A stretch of DNA of 64,000 bases, taken from positions 54,127 to 118,126 of the forward strand of contig NZ_JAIWOU010000002.1 in assembly GCF_021295395.1 (NCBI RefSeq), written 5' to 3'. Below the pieces are notes generated by a model. It did no database searches, was not told the DNA's origin, and was given only the letters and a program-made list of their open reading frames with translations. Source of the DNA: Komagataeibacter sp. FNDCR2. GTDB lineage: Bacteria > Pseudomonadota > Alphaproteobacteria > Acetobacterales > Acetobacteraceae. A program made the position numbers and the translations under genes. Positions 26,278 to 33,542 of this stretch are shown here, piece after piece (within the stretch, counting starts at the first letter, position 1; the number at the start of each line of letters is the position of its first letter).

Positions 26278-26449
26278 AGGAAAATAGAAAAAGGAAAAGA
26301 AGAAAGAAGGGGAAAAAGAAAAGGGGCGCTCTCATGGGGCGTCGGCCGCAGCAAGGGTGCGTCGCTGCGCTCCCGGCTGACGCCGCCCTTGCCACGTCCG
26401 CCGCCCCATGAGGCGGCGATCAGGTCAGAAAAAACCTGAGGAGGCAGAA
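26278..26449 (+). repeat. GC-hairpin leader element E5
   Basis: A 50-base nearly pure purine tract (26278-26327) followed by the inverted repeat CTCATGGGGCG (26331-26341) with CGCCCCATGAG (26402-26412) and an inner GCAAGGG (26351-26357) with CCCTTGC (26386-26392). It ends at a GAGGAGG ribosome site for the gene at 26450. Confidence 0.55.
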
Positions 26450-26734
26450 ATGGCAGGAAAAATTACCCCGAACACCCGTGTCCGGTCGCACGATACCGCC
26501 ATCCCGTTCCGTAAACTTCCCCTTCGTGAGCACTTCCGGTTCGATGCGCCGATGTCGAGCGAGACCTACCGCAAGGAGGCGCGTCGCTACTATTCCATCG
26601 CGGGCCATGACGTCCTCTACCGGATATCTCCGGACGCACTGGTTGTTCCCGTGCCCGATGATGACGACGCGCATGCGCTCTCGCCGCGCGTCCCCGGCCG
26701 ACCCCGCAAACAGACCGCGAAGCAGGGGGCATGA
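26450..26734 (+). CDS. Small hypothetical protein
   Basis: A 94-residue protein starting MAGKITPNTRVRSHDTAIPF, with a strong GAGGAGG site. The centre (YRKEARRYYSIAGHDVLYRI) and an acidic turn (PVPDDDDAHAL) are followed by a basic tail. It overlaps the next gene by four bases. Function unknown. Confidence 0.6.
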   Translation: MAGKITPNTRVRSHDTAIPFRKLPLREHFRFDAPMSSETYRKEARRYYSIAGHDVLYRISPDALVVPVPDDDDAHALSPRVPGRPRKQTAKQGA

Positions 26735-26919
26735 GCATGAAACCGACCCGATACCGCCAGATCCTGCGGGATACCGCCGAAGCCGTGGGCCTTGTGCTTG
26801 GCACCCTGAGCCTTGCGCTCGTCATGTGGATCCTGTGCGCCGGACCTCATTTCCTTGCCGGAATCCTCGAAGATGGACCCGTCATGGCGTCCCACCACTA
26901 TGTCGTGGCGGTGCACTGA
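26731..26919 (+). CDS. Small single-span membrane protein
   Basis: A 62-residue protein with one transmembrane helix (VGLVLGTLSLALVMWILCAG, about residues 19-38) after a basic N-terminus. ATGA overlap with the preceding gene indicates co-translation. Unknown role. Confidence 0.6.
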   Translation: MSMKPTRYRQILRDTAEAVGLVLGTLSLALVMWILCAGPHFLAGILEDGPVMASHHYVVAVH

Positions 26920-26944
26920 CCCTCCAGCGCGAAAGAAACATCCC

Positions 26945-27343
26945 ATGTTCAGACAATATCATGCCGGGCGCTGGTTCGCGCCCGGCGACAACCCGTTACG
27001 GGTGGGGCCGGTTGCAGTCGGAAGCATTTATCAGCTCCCGGCACCCCGCGGCGGTAGCCGCATGGAACGGTGGATGGTCGAAGCCTTCCTCAATGGCGTG
27101 ATGGCGGCGGCCGTGCGTAACCCCGCCACGGGCCGGTGGGAAGACCGCGTGATATCGGGACGTTCCGACAGGGCGCTCATCCGCCGCCTTGCCGATGGCA
27201 CGCGCCGCGAAATCGCCGTTCTCCGCCTGCTCCATCTCGATGATGAGGCGGGCGACACGAAACGTCCGGCATTGCCCGATGTATGCCGCTTTCACGCCTA
27301 CTTCCGCAACAGCGCCCCGGTTGCAGCAGTCCCTTCACCATAA
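26945..27343 (+). CDS. Hypothetical protein
   Basis: A 132-residue protein starting MFRQYHAGRWFAPGDNPLRV, 25 bases after the membrane protein gene. It reads as an alpha/beta protein with RMERWMVEAFLNGVMAAAVR and DRALIRRLADGTRREIAVLR. No family recognised; probably the third gene of the 26450 operon. Confidence 0.55.
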   Translation: MFRQYHAGRWFAPGDNPLRVGPVAVGSIYQLPAPRGGSRMERWMVEAFLNGVMAAAVRNPATGRWEDRVISGRSDRALIRRLADGTRREIAVLRLLHLDDEAGDTKRPALPDVCRFHAYFRNSAPVAAVPSP

Positions 27344-27411
27344 CGCGGCGCCGTCGCGGGCGTGACGTCCCGGGACGCCGCCCGGGGCGGCGTCGCATCA
27401 GGAGAAAGAAC

Positions 27412-27648
27412 GTGAATTTCAATATTGTATCGACGACCTGCGCAGGCGGGTGGAGCGCCCCCGTGGTCCATCGCGCCGCGACCGCCGCGCGGATGAGTGC
27501 CGCGCGCGGGCTGTTTCGGGAGAAATCCTGTCTGGAGGCGGAAGCGCGGACAGGCACGTTGCCAGCCGCGATCCAGGCAGGGTTGCGTCGCCGGGCGTCT
27601 CAGGCCGGACGGAAGGCGAGGACACTGCTGCTCGATGTCGGCCGATGA
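27412..27648 (+). CDS. Small hypothetical protein (GTG start)
   Basis: A 78-residue basic Ala/Arg-rich protein (NFNIVSTTCAGGWSAPVVHR, later GLFREKSCLEAEARTGTLPA). The GTG start is chosen because AGGAGAAAG lies eight bases upstream and a GC hairpin separates it from the preceding gene. Its last 49 bases overlap the convergent gene at 27600. Confidence 0.45.
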   Translation: MNFNIVSTTCAGGWSAPVVHRAATAARMSAARGLFREKSCLEAEARTGTLPAAIQAGLRRRASQAGRKARTLLLDVGR

Positions 27649-28151
27649 GGCGGCCCGGACAGCTCGGCGAGGATATCCTCGACCGCCGCCCAGGCGCCAA
27701 GGGTGCGCTGGGCCAGCCGCCATGCGTCCCGCTCGGCGATGAATGCCTGTTCCAGTGCGGCGTCCACCCTTGCACGGATGGCCGGATCACCCAGAAGCCC
27801 CGCCTCACCGGTTTCTTCTTCGAGGTTTTCCGCATGCCAGATGGTTTCACGGGCAGTGGCAAGCCTGTCGATGGCCCGGCCAATGGCAGGCTGGAAAAGC
27901 CGTGGCAGGATGATCTCCGCTTCCTCGCGGGTCTCCGGCAGGCCGTGACGCAGGAGGATGCGCCGTCCCCGCCTGCGCCCTTCTTCGCGCACCGCGTCAG
28001 CGTCGGGCAGGGCCGGAATGTCCCAGTCCCGCAGGCGCTTGTACATCACGTCCGCTTCGGGCATGATGGCCTGCATATGTGCAAGCGTTGGTTTTTTGCG
28101 CCGTTCGACCGGAAAGCGACGAAGCGTGCCGTTATCTTCGGTATAGCCCAT
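27600..28151 (-). CDS. Hypothetical helical protein
   Basis: A 183-residue mostly helical, charged protein (MGYTEDNGTLRRFPVERRKK; REEGRRRGRRILLRHGLPET; IGRAIDRLATARETIWHAEN). No family recognised. It is divergent from the exported nuclease gene; the two would share the 28152-28214 promoter region. The C-terminal Pro/Ser tail overlaps the small plus-strand gene. Confidence 0.6.
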   Translation of the reverse strand: MGYTEDNGTLRRFPVERRKKPTLAHMQAIMPEADVMYKRLRDWDIPALPDADAVREEGRRRGRRILLRHGLPETREEAEIILPRLFQPAIGRAIDRLATARETIWHAENLEEETGEAGLLGDPAIRARVDAALEQAFIAERDAWRLAQRTLGAWAAVEDILAELSGPPHRPTSSSSVLAFRPA

Positions 28152-28214
28152 GACAGTCTCCCGGAAATGCAGGTTACATACCTCACGGTGCCAAAAAAGA
28201 AAATAAAAAACAGT

Positions 28215-29015
28215 ATGTTGCGTTGTATCGCGTTTGTCTGTGTGCTGGCGATGGGGCTTCTGCTTCCCCTGTCATCTTCCGTGCGGGCGGAACCCGCCTC
28301 CTGTCCGCAGTTTGGCGTCGGGGGACAGCTCCCGGCACTGGTTGATCCGAAGCTCGCGCCCCGCACGACGCTCCTGTGCAACGAGGTGTATGCCTCCCTC
28401 AATTCGGGCCTCGTGCATGAACCCTTGTGGTCCGCCGAGCACCTGACACGGGCGGACATCGAACAGGCCCGCGACCTTGGGCGGATTACCGAGCGTTTTC
28501 ATGCCGATCCCCGCCTGCCATCGGGGGACGGGGCGGAGCTTTCCGACTATCGGCGTTCGGGTTACGATCGCGGCCACATGACCCCTTCCGGTGAAGCGCC
28601 GGACGCGGTGGCCCAGGAGCAGACATTTTCGCTTGCGAATGTCGTGCCGCAGACCCCGGAGCTTAACGAAGGGATCTGGACAGGTGTGGAAATGGCGGTC
28701 AGGACACTCGCGATGCGTGAAGGTGAGCTTTACGTGGTCACCGGTCCTGCCTTTCACGGCAGCACGCAGGGTATCGGACGTGATGTATCTGTCCCGACAT
28801 CCACATGGAAGGCAGTGTATGACCCGGTTGCCAATGGTGCGGGGGTCTATGTCTGCAAGAACAACGAACAGCCCACCTGCGCGTTCGTGAGTGTCGCGAC
28901 GCTGATCCGGGTTGTTGGCGTGGACCCGTTCCCGGCCCTGCCGGACGATGTGAAGGTCAACGCCATGGCCCTGCCTGAACCGGAAGCCAGCCCTTACACT
29001 CCCCGGTCACATTGA
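28215..29015 (+). CDS. Exported DNA/RNA non-specific endonuclease (EndoG/NUC1 family)
   Basis: A 266-residue nuclease with a signal peptide (MLRCIAFVCVLAMGLLLPLS, cleavage likely after SVRA). The catalytic beta-beta-alpha metal motif is YDRGHMTPSGEA near residue 120, and the downstream Asn lies in FSLANVVPQTPELNEGIW. An earlier in-frame ATG at 28167 would add a basic stretch before the signal and is less likely. Related plasmid nucleases act in the periplasm. The role could be nutrient use, or degrading incoming or competitor DNA. Confidence 0.85.
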   Translation: MLRCIAFVCVLAMGLLLPLSSSVRAEPASCPQFGVGGQLPALVDPKLAPRTTLLCNEVYASLNSGLVHEPLWSAEHLTRADIEQARDLGRITERFHADPRLPSGDGAELSDYRRSGYDRGHMTPSGEAPDAVAQEQTFSLANVVPQTPELNEGIWTGVEMAVRTLAMREGELYVVTGPAFHGSTQGIGRDVSVPTSTWKAVYDPVANGAGVYVCKNNEQPTCAFVSVATLIRVVGVDPFPALPDDVKVNAMALPEPEASPYTPRSH

Positions 29016-29075
29016 CCGTTGTCGCAGGGTGGATACGGTTTCCGGACGATCCGATGCAACAGGAAGGAGCGCCTA

Positions 29076-29327
29076 ATGTCATTTCAGCCGTTTGACGATC
29101 AGGGTGAAAGCTGCACGATTGACGGGATGACCGTCGAAAACGGGAGTGACCGGATTGCGGTTTATGGCCGTCTGTCCATTACCCGGGATCAGGCCGGGCT
29201 GGAAAACGCCCGGGCGCTCAGGGATCTGCTGGACGCCATTGTCCGCGGACTGGAAAGCCTGCCTCATCTTCCGGAAAAGGTCGTGACAGGCCTGAATACG
29301 CACCCCATGAAGAATCCGTTTGGCTGA
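29076..29327 (+). CDS. Small hypothetical protein
   Basis: An 83-residue acidic protein (MSFQPFDDQGESCTIDGMTV, then ITRDQAGLENARALRDLLDA) with a clear AGGAAGGAG site. Reads like a small regulator or anti-factor. Function unknown. Confidence 0.6.
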   Translation: MSFQPFDDQGESCTIDGMTVENGSDRIAVYGRLSITRDQAGLENARALRDLLDAIVRGLESLPHLPEKVVTGLNTHPMKNPFG

Positions 29328-29357
29328 CGCACGGTAATGCCTGCATGCCGCACAGTC

Positions 29358-29549
29358 TCAACCGGGCTGTCCGGCGTGAAGACGTTTCAGGCGTCCAGGC
29401 ATGTCGGGCAGTTTGAGGGCGGCGGCGGTCAACGCCCCAGCTATCGACGGATAGATTTCAGCGGATGTGAAGGATATTCCGTCGAACAGTTCTATGCCGG
29501 CATGACTGCCACTGTCGGCAGGAACGGCGCCAGGCGTCACATGGGCCAT
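29358..29549 (-). CDS. Possible small protein downstream of the WGR gene
   Basis: A 63-residue frame (MAHVTPGAVPADSGSHAGIE, later FTSAEIYPSIAGALTAAALK) with sensible composition but no ribosome site. It lies 25 bases past the WGR stop. Low confidence. Confidence 0.3.
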   Translation of the reverse strand: MAHVTPGAVPADSGSHAGIELFDGISFTSAEIYPSIAGALTAAALKLPDMPGRLKRLHAGQPG

Positions 29550-29574
29550 GGTCAGGCATGCCTGTACTGACAGT

Positions 29575-29844
29575 TCAGCCACAGGATATGACCTGATACC
29601 CACGTTTCTTCCGGTGGCGGACAAGTGCCGCCAGCGCATTCGCGGCCTCGCCTTCGTTGGTGTAGAGATCGAGCCGGGTCGTGCCTTCCGAGCCAATACG
29701 CCCCCATCGTCGTAGCAGGGCCGCTCCCCCAAAAAGATCAGGCTGGACCGTCATCGCATAGTAGCGCCATTCGTTCTTTTCAGGGTGGATGCGCCGCATA
29801 TAGGTGCAGAGCGGGAACAGCGACATCTGGACTGGTGACGCCAT
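29575..29844 (-). CDS. WGR-domain protein
   Basis: An 89-residue protein that is almost only a WGR domain: NEWRYYAMTVQPDLFGGAAL, then LLRRWGRIGSEGTTRLDLYT and a basic end RHRKKRGYQ. WGR domains bind nucleic acids or partner proteins (known from PARPs and bacterial MolR). The start at 29844 is chosen for length and family fit. Role on the plasmid unknown. Confidence 0.75.
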   Translation of the reverse strand: MASPVQMSLFPLCTYMRRIHPEKNEWRYYAMTVQPDLFGGAALLRRWGRIGSEGTTRLDLYTNEGEAANALAALVRHRKKRGYQVISCG

Positions 29845-29945
29845 GGAAGGACTTGTCTCCTGGTGGGCGGAAACTTCATGGATCAGGCAGTATATCATGA
29901 ATATTGATGGTGCGACGATTGTCGCACACATCATATCGTAATTCT

Positions 29946-30602
29946 TCAGGCATGCTGGGGAATATTGGTGTCCGGGGTTTTCTCATCCGGAACCGAATTC
30001 CGGTCCTGGCCCCATAGACCCGTCACCGTGCTGGTCAGTTCCCCGCATCCGGGTTCCATCGTGATGGCATGGCTGCCGATCGTGTTCGTGTAATGCTGAA
30101 CGATCGTGCAGCGGAGTTCGCCATGCTTCCCATTGCGCCATAACGCCTCGATCACCAGACGGCCAGTGCTATCGCCCATATGCGCCTCGCCCGTGTACAC
30201 GGGTTTCGCGGGGTCATGTGAGGCTATGCCTGCATCATCGTCATCCGTTAAAATGAAGCCCTGGTGTCGATTGTCGGCATCGCTCTGCGCCGTTACCGAA
30301 AATGAGCGCAACCGGTAGCCCTGCGGTCGCGTCGCCAACACTGAATAACTTATCTTCATCACCGGATAGGCGGGAAGAGAAGAACGCGCTTTCGCATCGT
30401 TCTCGGAATGAACCCGCTTCTGCCCGGCTTCCGCGATTTCATGATATTGTGCCGCAAGTGATTGCGACCTGGCATGGCCGGATGTTGTGACCGCACGCGC
30501 TACGCCGTCTGGCGTACCTGTCGATTCCGCAAAGGCGCCCGGGCCGGTCGCCCCAAGAAAAAGTGCCGCCATCACCACGACCCGATGTCCATATTTCTTC
30601 AT
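29946..30602 (-). CDS. Exported hypothetical protein
   Basis: A 218-residue protein with a signal peptide (MKKYGHRVVVMAALFLGATG, cleavage near AFA-ES). The mature part has beta-strand patterns (YRLRSFSVTAQSDADNRHQG, GRLVIEALWRNGKHGELRCT) and two Cys that may form a disulfide (RCTIV and EPGCGEL). No family recognised. A CCCACAA motif lies 62-68 bases upstream on the same strand. Confidence 0.6.
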   Translation of the reverse strand: MKKYGHRVVVMAALFLGATGPGAFAESTGTPDGVARAVTTSGHARSQSLAAQYHEIAEAGQKRVHSENDAKARSSLPAYPVMKISYSVLATRPQGYRLRSFSVTAQSDADNRHQGFILTDDDDAGIASHDPAKPVYTGEAHMGDSTGRLVIEALWRNGKHGELRCTIVQHYTNTIGSHAITMEPGCGELTSTVTGLWGQDRNSVPDEKTPDTNIPQHA

Positions 30603-30647
30603 GTCTGTTCTCCCGGAGCGTGGCGTGATGCCCGCTCTTGCAAAAAC

Positions 30648-30670
30648 AGAGTGCATCCATCCGTTGTGGG
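30648..30670 (-). promoter_or_regulatory. CCCACAA-N11 motif, copy for the exported protein gene
   Basis: On the minus strand CCCACAA (30664-30670) is followed after exactly 11 bases by ACTCT (30648-30652). It is a weaker copy of the spaced motif seen at 35283, 37381, 41892, 50434 and 52072. Confidence 0.4.
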
Positions 30671-30753
30671 TCCGGTCCGGCAAATCTCGGGCGTTATGTG
30701 CAAGCAGAAGGGGCAGGTAAAAGATGAGGCAATCTGGCAGCTTTTCCCGCCAC

Positions 30754-31195
30754 GTTCGCGCTAATGCTCCCCCACATCCTTGTTCATGATCGGCATGAAG
30801 TCGAAAAATGGCTCGGGGAGCGGGACGGCTCCTCAACCTCCCTGTCACGCCTGCGGCGCGCCAGGGAGGCCCGTTACGGGGATTACGGCCGCGCATCCAG
30901 CTTCAGTGTGACAGTGTCCCGGCCAGGGCGCCAAGACGGCCTTCGGCCCCGCTGCGCGGCTCCGCGACCCTCCCTGCGCCTTGGCCGTCCTGCGTGTGTC
31001 GCAGGGCGTTGCCCCGCGCCCCCCGCAGGCCGACCGGCTTGCTCGGGCCGCTCCGGTCCTGACCCCCTGTCCGCGCCACCGTCTTGCCCGGGGGCAGGAT
31101 GTGGCTCAGAAAAACGCCTCCATCCCCTCCACTACCGTCACCGTCTCCGGGCGCTCGCCGCCCCGGAACCCCGGCAGGATATGGTCTAGTAAAAC
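30754..31195 (+). repeat. Repeat module R1 (442 bp)
   Basis: A GC-rich 442-bp block that matches R2 (42508-42949) over its entire length with, by eye, a single base difference and no indel, and R3 (from about 45347) with a handful of changes. It can fold extensively; for example GACGGCC pairs with GGCCGTC. It sits about 185 bases before the toprim gene. One frame stays open for 141 codons, but the composition does not look like protein. It is interpreted as a repeated regulatory or single-strand promoter module. Confidence 0.7.
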
Positions 31196-31379
31196 GTCAC
31201 GTTCATGCGGCATACGCAATGTATTTGTGCGTGGTGTCCATATATTTATTCTGACTTTATTTCGCTCTGTCGGGCATTTACTGTTGCACTGGTTCAGGTA
31301 TTGATGTAGTAATAGTCATGTAAAGGGGATGCGATATGTGTCCTGCTCCCGTTGTCTCCGGTAAAAAGGATTGGCTCTC

Positions 31380-32336
31380 ATGAAATACCAGCGTTTCCGG
31401 CTCTCCGATGAGGACCGTAGCAAGATCATCTCCGGTGTTTCATGTGCGACCCTTCTCGAACGCGGCGGCTATCGTCTCGACAAGGCAAAGAGCACACGTA
31501 AATGCCTCAAGTATCGCGATGGCGCGAACAATATCATCGTCAACCATGAGGGCCGGGGCTGGTGGCATGCGAACGGGGATGAGAAAGGCGACGTGTTCGC
31601 ACTCATGCGTCACCTCCACCCTGAAATGGCGTGGCGCGATGTCTGTCTTGAACTGGGGCGTCTCATCGGCGTGGAGCCGGAAGGGGCCGTCTATGTCCGC
31701 TCCCGCCCCGCCGCCACGGATACCCGCCGGCCCGCGGAGCGTTGGGCGCAGAAAAAGCTCCTTCGTCGCGGTGGGAAGGTCTGGAACTACCTTGTCCGCG
31801 AGCGTTGCCTCCCCGAAGATGTTGTCCGGCGTGCGGCCATGAAGGGTTGCATCCGTGATGGCTATCATGCCGCCTGGTTCGCCCATACCGACGCGGACGG
31901 AAATGTCTGCGGGGTCGAGTTGCGTGGTCCCGAGACGCATATGTGTCTGGGCGGCTCAGTGAAAACCCTGTTCCGTTTCCAGCCCGGCAGCGCGGCGCAG
32001 GTCCGTCGGCTGGTGGTCTGCGAGGCCGCCATAGATGCGCTCTCCTTTGCGGCCCTTGACCCGGTGCGGACCCCCGACACCATGTACTGCTCCACCGGGG
32101 GCGCCATGGGGCCGGAAACCGTGGCGGCGCTCCGGGCGCATCTGGCCGACATGCGGCAGGTTCCCGACGCGGTCCTGATTGTCGGCACCGACGATGATGA
32201 CGCTGGCGATGACTTCGCCGATACACTCTACGGACTGGCGGAAGACGCTGATGTGGCGTTTGACCGCCGCCTGCCGCCCGACCGTTCCAAGGATTTCAAC
32301 AGCACACTCCAGAACATGGCCGCAAGGGCGGCCTGA
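31380..32336 (+). CDS. DUF3991/Toprim-domain protein (plasmid primase-like)
   Basis: A 318-residue protein. The N-terminal half has a DUF3991-like region (CLKYRDGANNIIVNHEGRGW, then GDEKGDVFALMRHLHPEMAW). The C-terminal toprim fold shows VVCEAAIDALSFAAL near residue 218 and the acidic motif LIVGTDDDDAGDDFAD near 265. Such proteins act in plasmid priming or conjugative DNA processing. ATG at 31380 is chosen over TTG at 31371 because AAGGA lies at normal distance. It is the first gene after module R1. Confidence 0.8.
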   Translation: MKYQRFRLSDEDRSKIISGVSCATLLERGGYRLDKAKSTRKCLKYRDGANNIIVNHEGRGWWHANGDEKGDVFALMRHLHPEMAWRDVCLELGRLIGVEPEGAVYVRSRPAATDTRRPAERWAQKKLLRRGGKVWNYLVRERCLPEDVVRRAAMKGCIRDGYHAAWFAHTDADGNVCGVELRGPETHMCLGGSVKTLFRFQPGSAAQVRRLVVCEAAIDALSFAALDPVRTPDTMYCSTGGAMGPETVAALRAHLADMRQVPDAVLIVGTDDDDAGDDFADTLYGLAEDADVAFDRRLPPDRSKDFNSTLQNMAARAA

Positions 32337-32347
32337 AGGATATAGAC

Positions 32348-33031
32348 ATGACCAGTTCCGACAAGGACCGTGTGGCCTACGAACTCTCCCTGCTGACCAA
32401 TCTGGGTGAAGAAGTCGATACCCTCCTTGAGGCGTTCTTCCGACATCCGGACGCGCCGCGTTATCTTGCGCGGACCCCGCGCCTCGGCAATGACATTCCC
32501 TGGGTGCTTGTCGCCTGCGATGGCGACGTTTCAAACGCGACCGGGCTGGTTGTCGCCGGGACATGGGACGGGAAGGGCTGGGATCTCGACGGCGGCTTCA
32601 CCCTGTTCACCTGTGGTGGCGAAGCCAGGGGCGAGTTTCTGGAGGTAGCCGGATGGGCTGGACGGATACGCCGTCTGGGGACCGTGCCGGGCGCCGGCCC
32701 CCTGCGTCCGGACCTGATCGCGCTTCAGGGTGAGCTTGCCGAGGCAACATTCCATTGGGCGCGCAGGGCCGGGCTTGTCCGGGAATGGGCGGCAGGCGCC
32801 AGCGTCAGGGGAGACGGTTCCTTTCCCCAGACATTTGTCGAAATGCGCTTTGGGCCGGACTGTTACCGGGGGCTCGTCATCGCGGGTGACAGGGATCGCA
32901 ATGACCGCTGGGATTATGACGGGGTGGTGACACTCCTCCTGCCTGGTGGCGCCACGGTGGACCTGGACGCGGCGCAGGCGGATATGGTGGAGGAGCTGGT
33001 CGATGGCGGGCATGCAGACCTTTCCCGGTGA
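32348..33031 (+). CDS. Hypothetical protein with duplicated half-domains
   Basis: A 227-residue acidic protein. Two segments look like an internal duplication: WVLVACDGDVSNATGLVVAG with GKGWDLDGGFTLFTCGGEA, and YRGLVIAGDRDRNDRWDYDG with VVTLLLPGGA. It starts 11 bases after the toprim gene and overlaps the helicase start by 29 bases, so all three are in one operon. Function unknown. Confidence 0.6.
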   Translation: MTSSDKDRVAYELSLLTNLGEEVDTLLEAFFRHPDAPRYLARTPRLGNDIPWVLVACDGDVSNATGLVVAGTWDGKGWDLDGGFTLFTCGGEARGEFLEVAGWAGRIRRLGTVPGAGPLRPDLIALQGELAEATFHWARRAGLVREWAAGASVRGDGSFPQTFVEMRFGPDCYRGLVIAGDRDRNDRWDYDGVVTLLLPGGATVDLDAAQADMVEELVDGGHADLSR

Positions 33032-33539
33032 AGGCATGCTGGCTGGGCTGACGCCACCACAGCGACAGGCTGCCAGGCAGGAAGGTGCGGTTGTCGTGCT
33101 TGCGGGCGCGGGAACCGGCAAGACACGCACGCTGGTCGCGGGTGTTGTCGACCGTATCGCGCGGCGGGGTATTCCACCCTCCCGGATCCTTGCCGTCACC
33201 TTTACGAACCGCGCTGCAGAGGAAATGCGTAGCCGCATCGCGGATGCCGTTGGCGCGGACCGGGCTCCCGGATGGATCGGCACCTTTCATGCCCACGGGC
33301 GTCGCCAGTTGCGGACGGACCCGGATATCGCCCTGCTGCGCGAGGGGTTCGGCATAGCGGATGCCGAAGATAGCCGGCGTATCGTGCGCAGGCTCCTGCA
33401 GGCCGCGATGGCGGATGGTGCGTTCGAGGAGGAAAATGGCGAGATATTCAGGCAGCGTGTGAAATCCGTCACCACGCGCATCGCCCTGTTCAAGGATGAT
33501 CTGGTCCTGCCGCAACAGGCGGCTGGTGTTGTTGAGTAG
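33003..33539 (+). CDS. UvrD/PcrA-like helicase, N-terminal part (amber-interrupted)
   Basis: The N-terminal 178 residues of a superfamily 1 helicase. It contains the Q-motif-like LTPPQRQAARQEG, Walker A VVVLAGAGTGKTRTL near residue 39 and motif Ia AVTFTNRAAEEMRSRI. Reading stops at a TAG (33537-33539) after QQAAGVVE, and the same frame continues as the rest of the helicase. GGAG lies seven bases before the start. As it stands the product lacks motif II and most of the enzyme. Confidence 0.8.
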   Translation: MAGMQTFPGEGMLAGLTPPQRQAARQEGAVVVLAGAGTGKTRTLVAGVVDRIARRGIPPSRILAVTFTNRAAEEMRSRIADAVGADRAPGWIGTFHAHGRRQLRTDPDIALLREGFGIADAEDSRRIVRRLLQAAMADGAFEEENGEIFRQRVKSVTTRIALFKDDLVLPQQAAGVVE

Positions 33540-33542
33540 CTG

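Noticed and set aside
27450..28214. N-terminal extension of the exported nuclease
   Set aside because: In frame, but it crosses the minus-strand gene at 27600-28151 and lacks protein character; a signal peptide begins at 28215.
30778..31189. 141-codon frame inside R1, also open in R2 and R3
   Set aside because: Composition is Arg/Pro/Ala/Gly-rich as expected from GC-rich DNA. The second half lacks protein character and the region folds on itself. The few differences among copies are too scarce to test for selection, so coding of the first 40 codons is not excluded.
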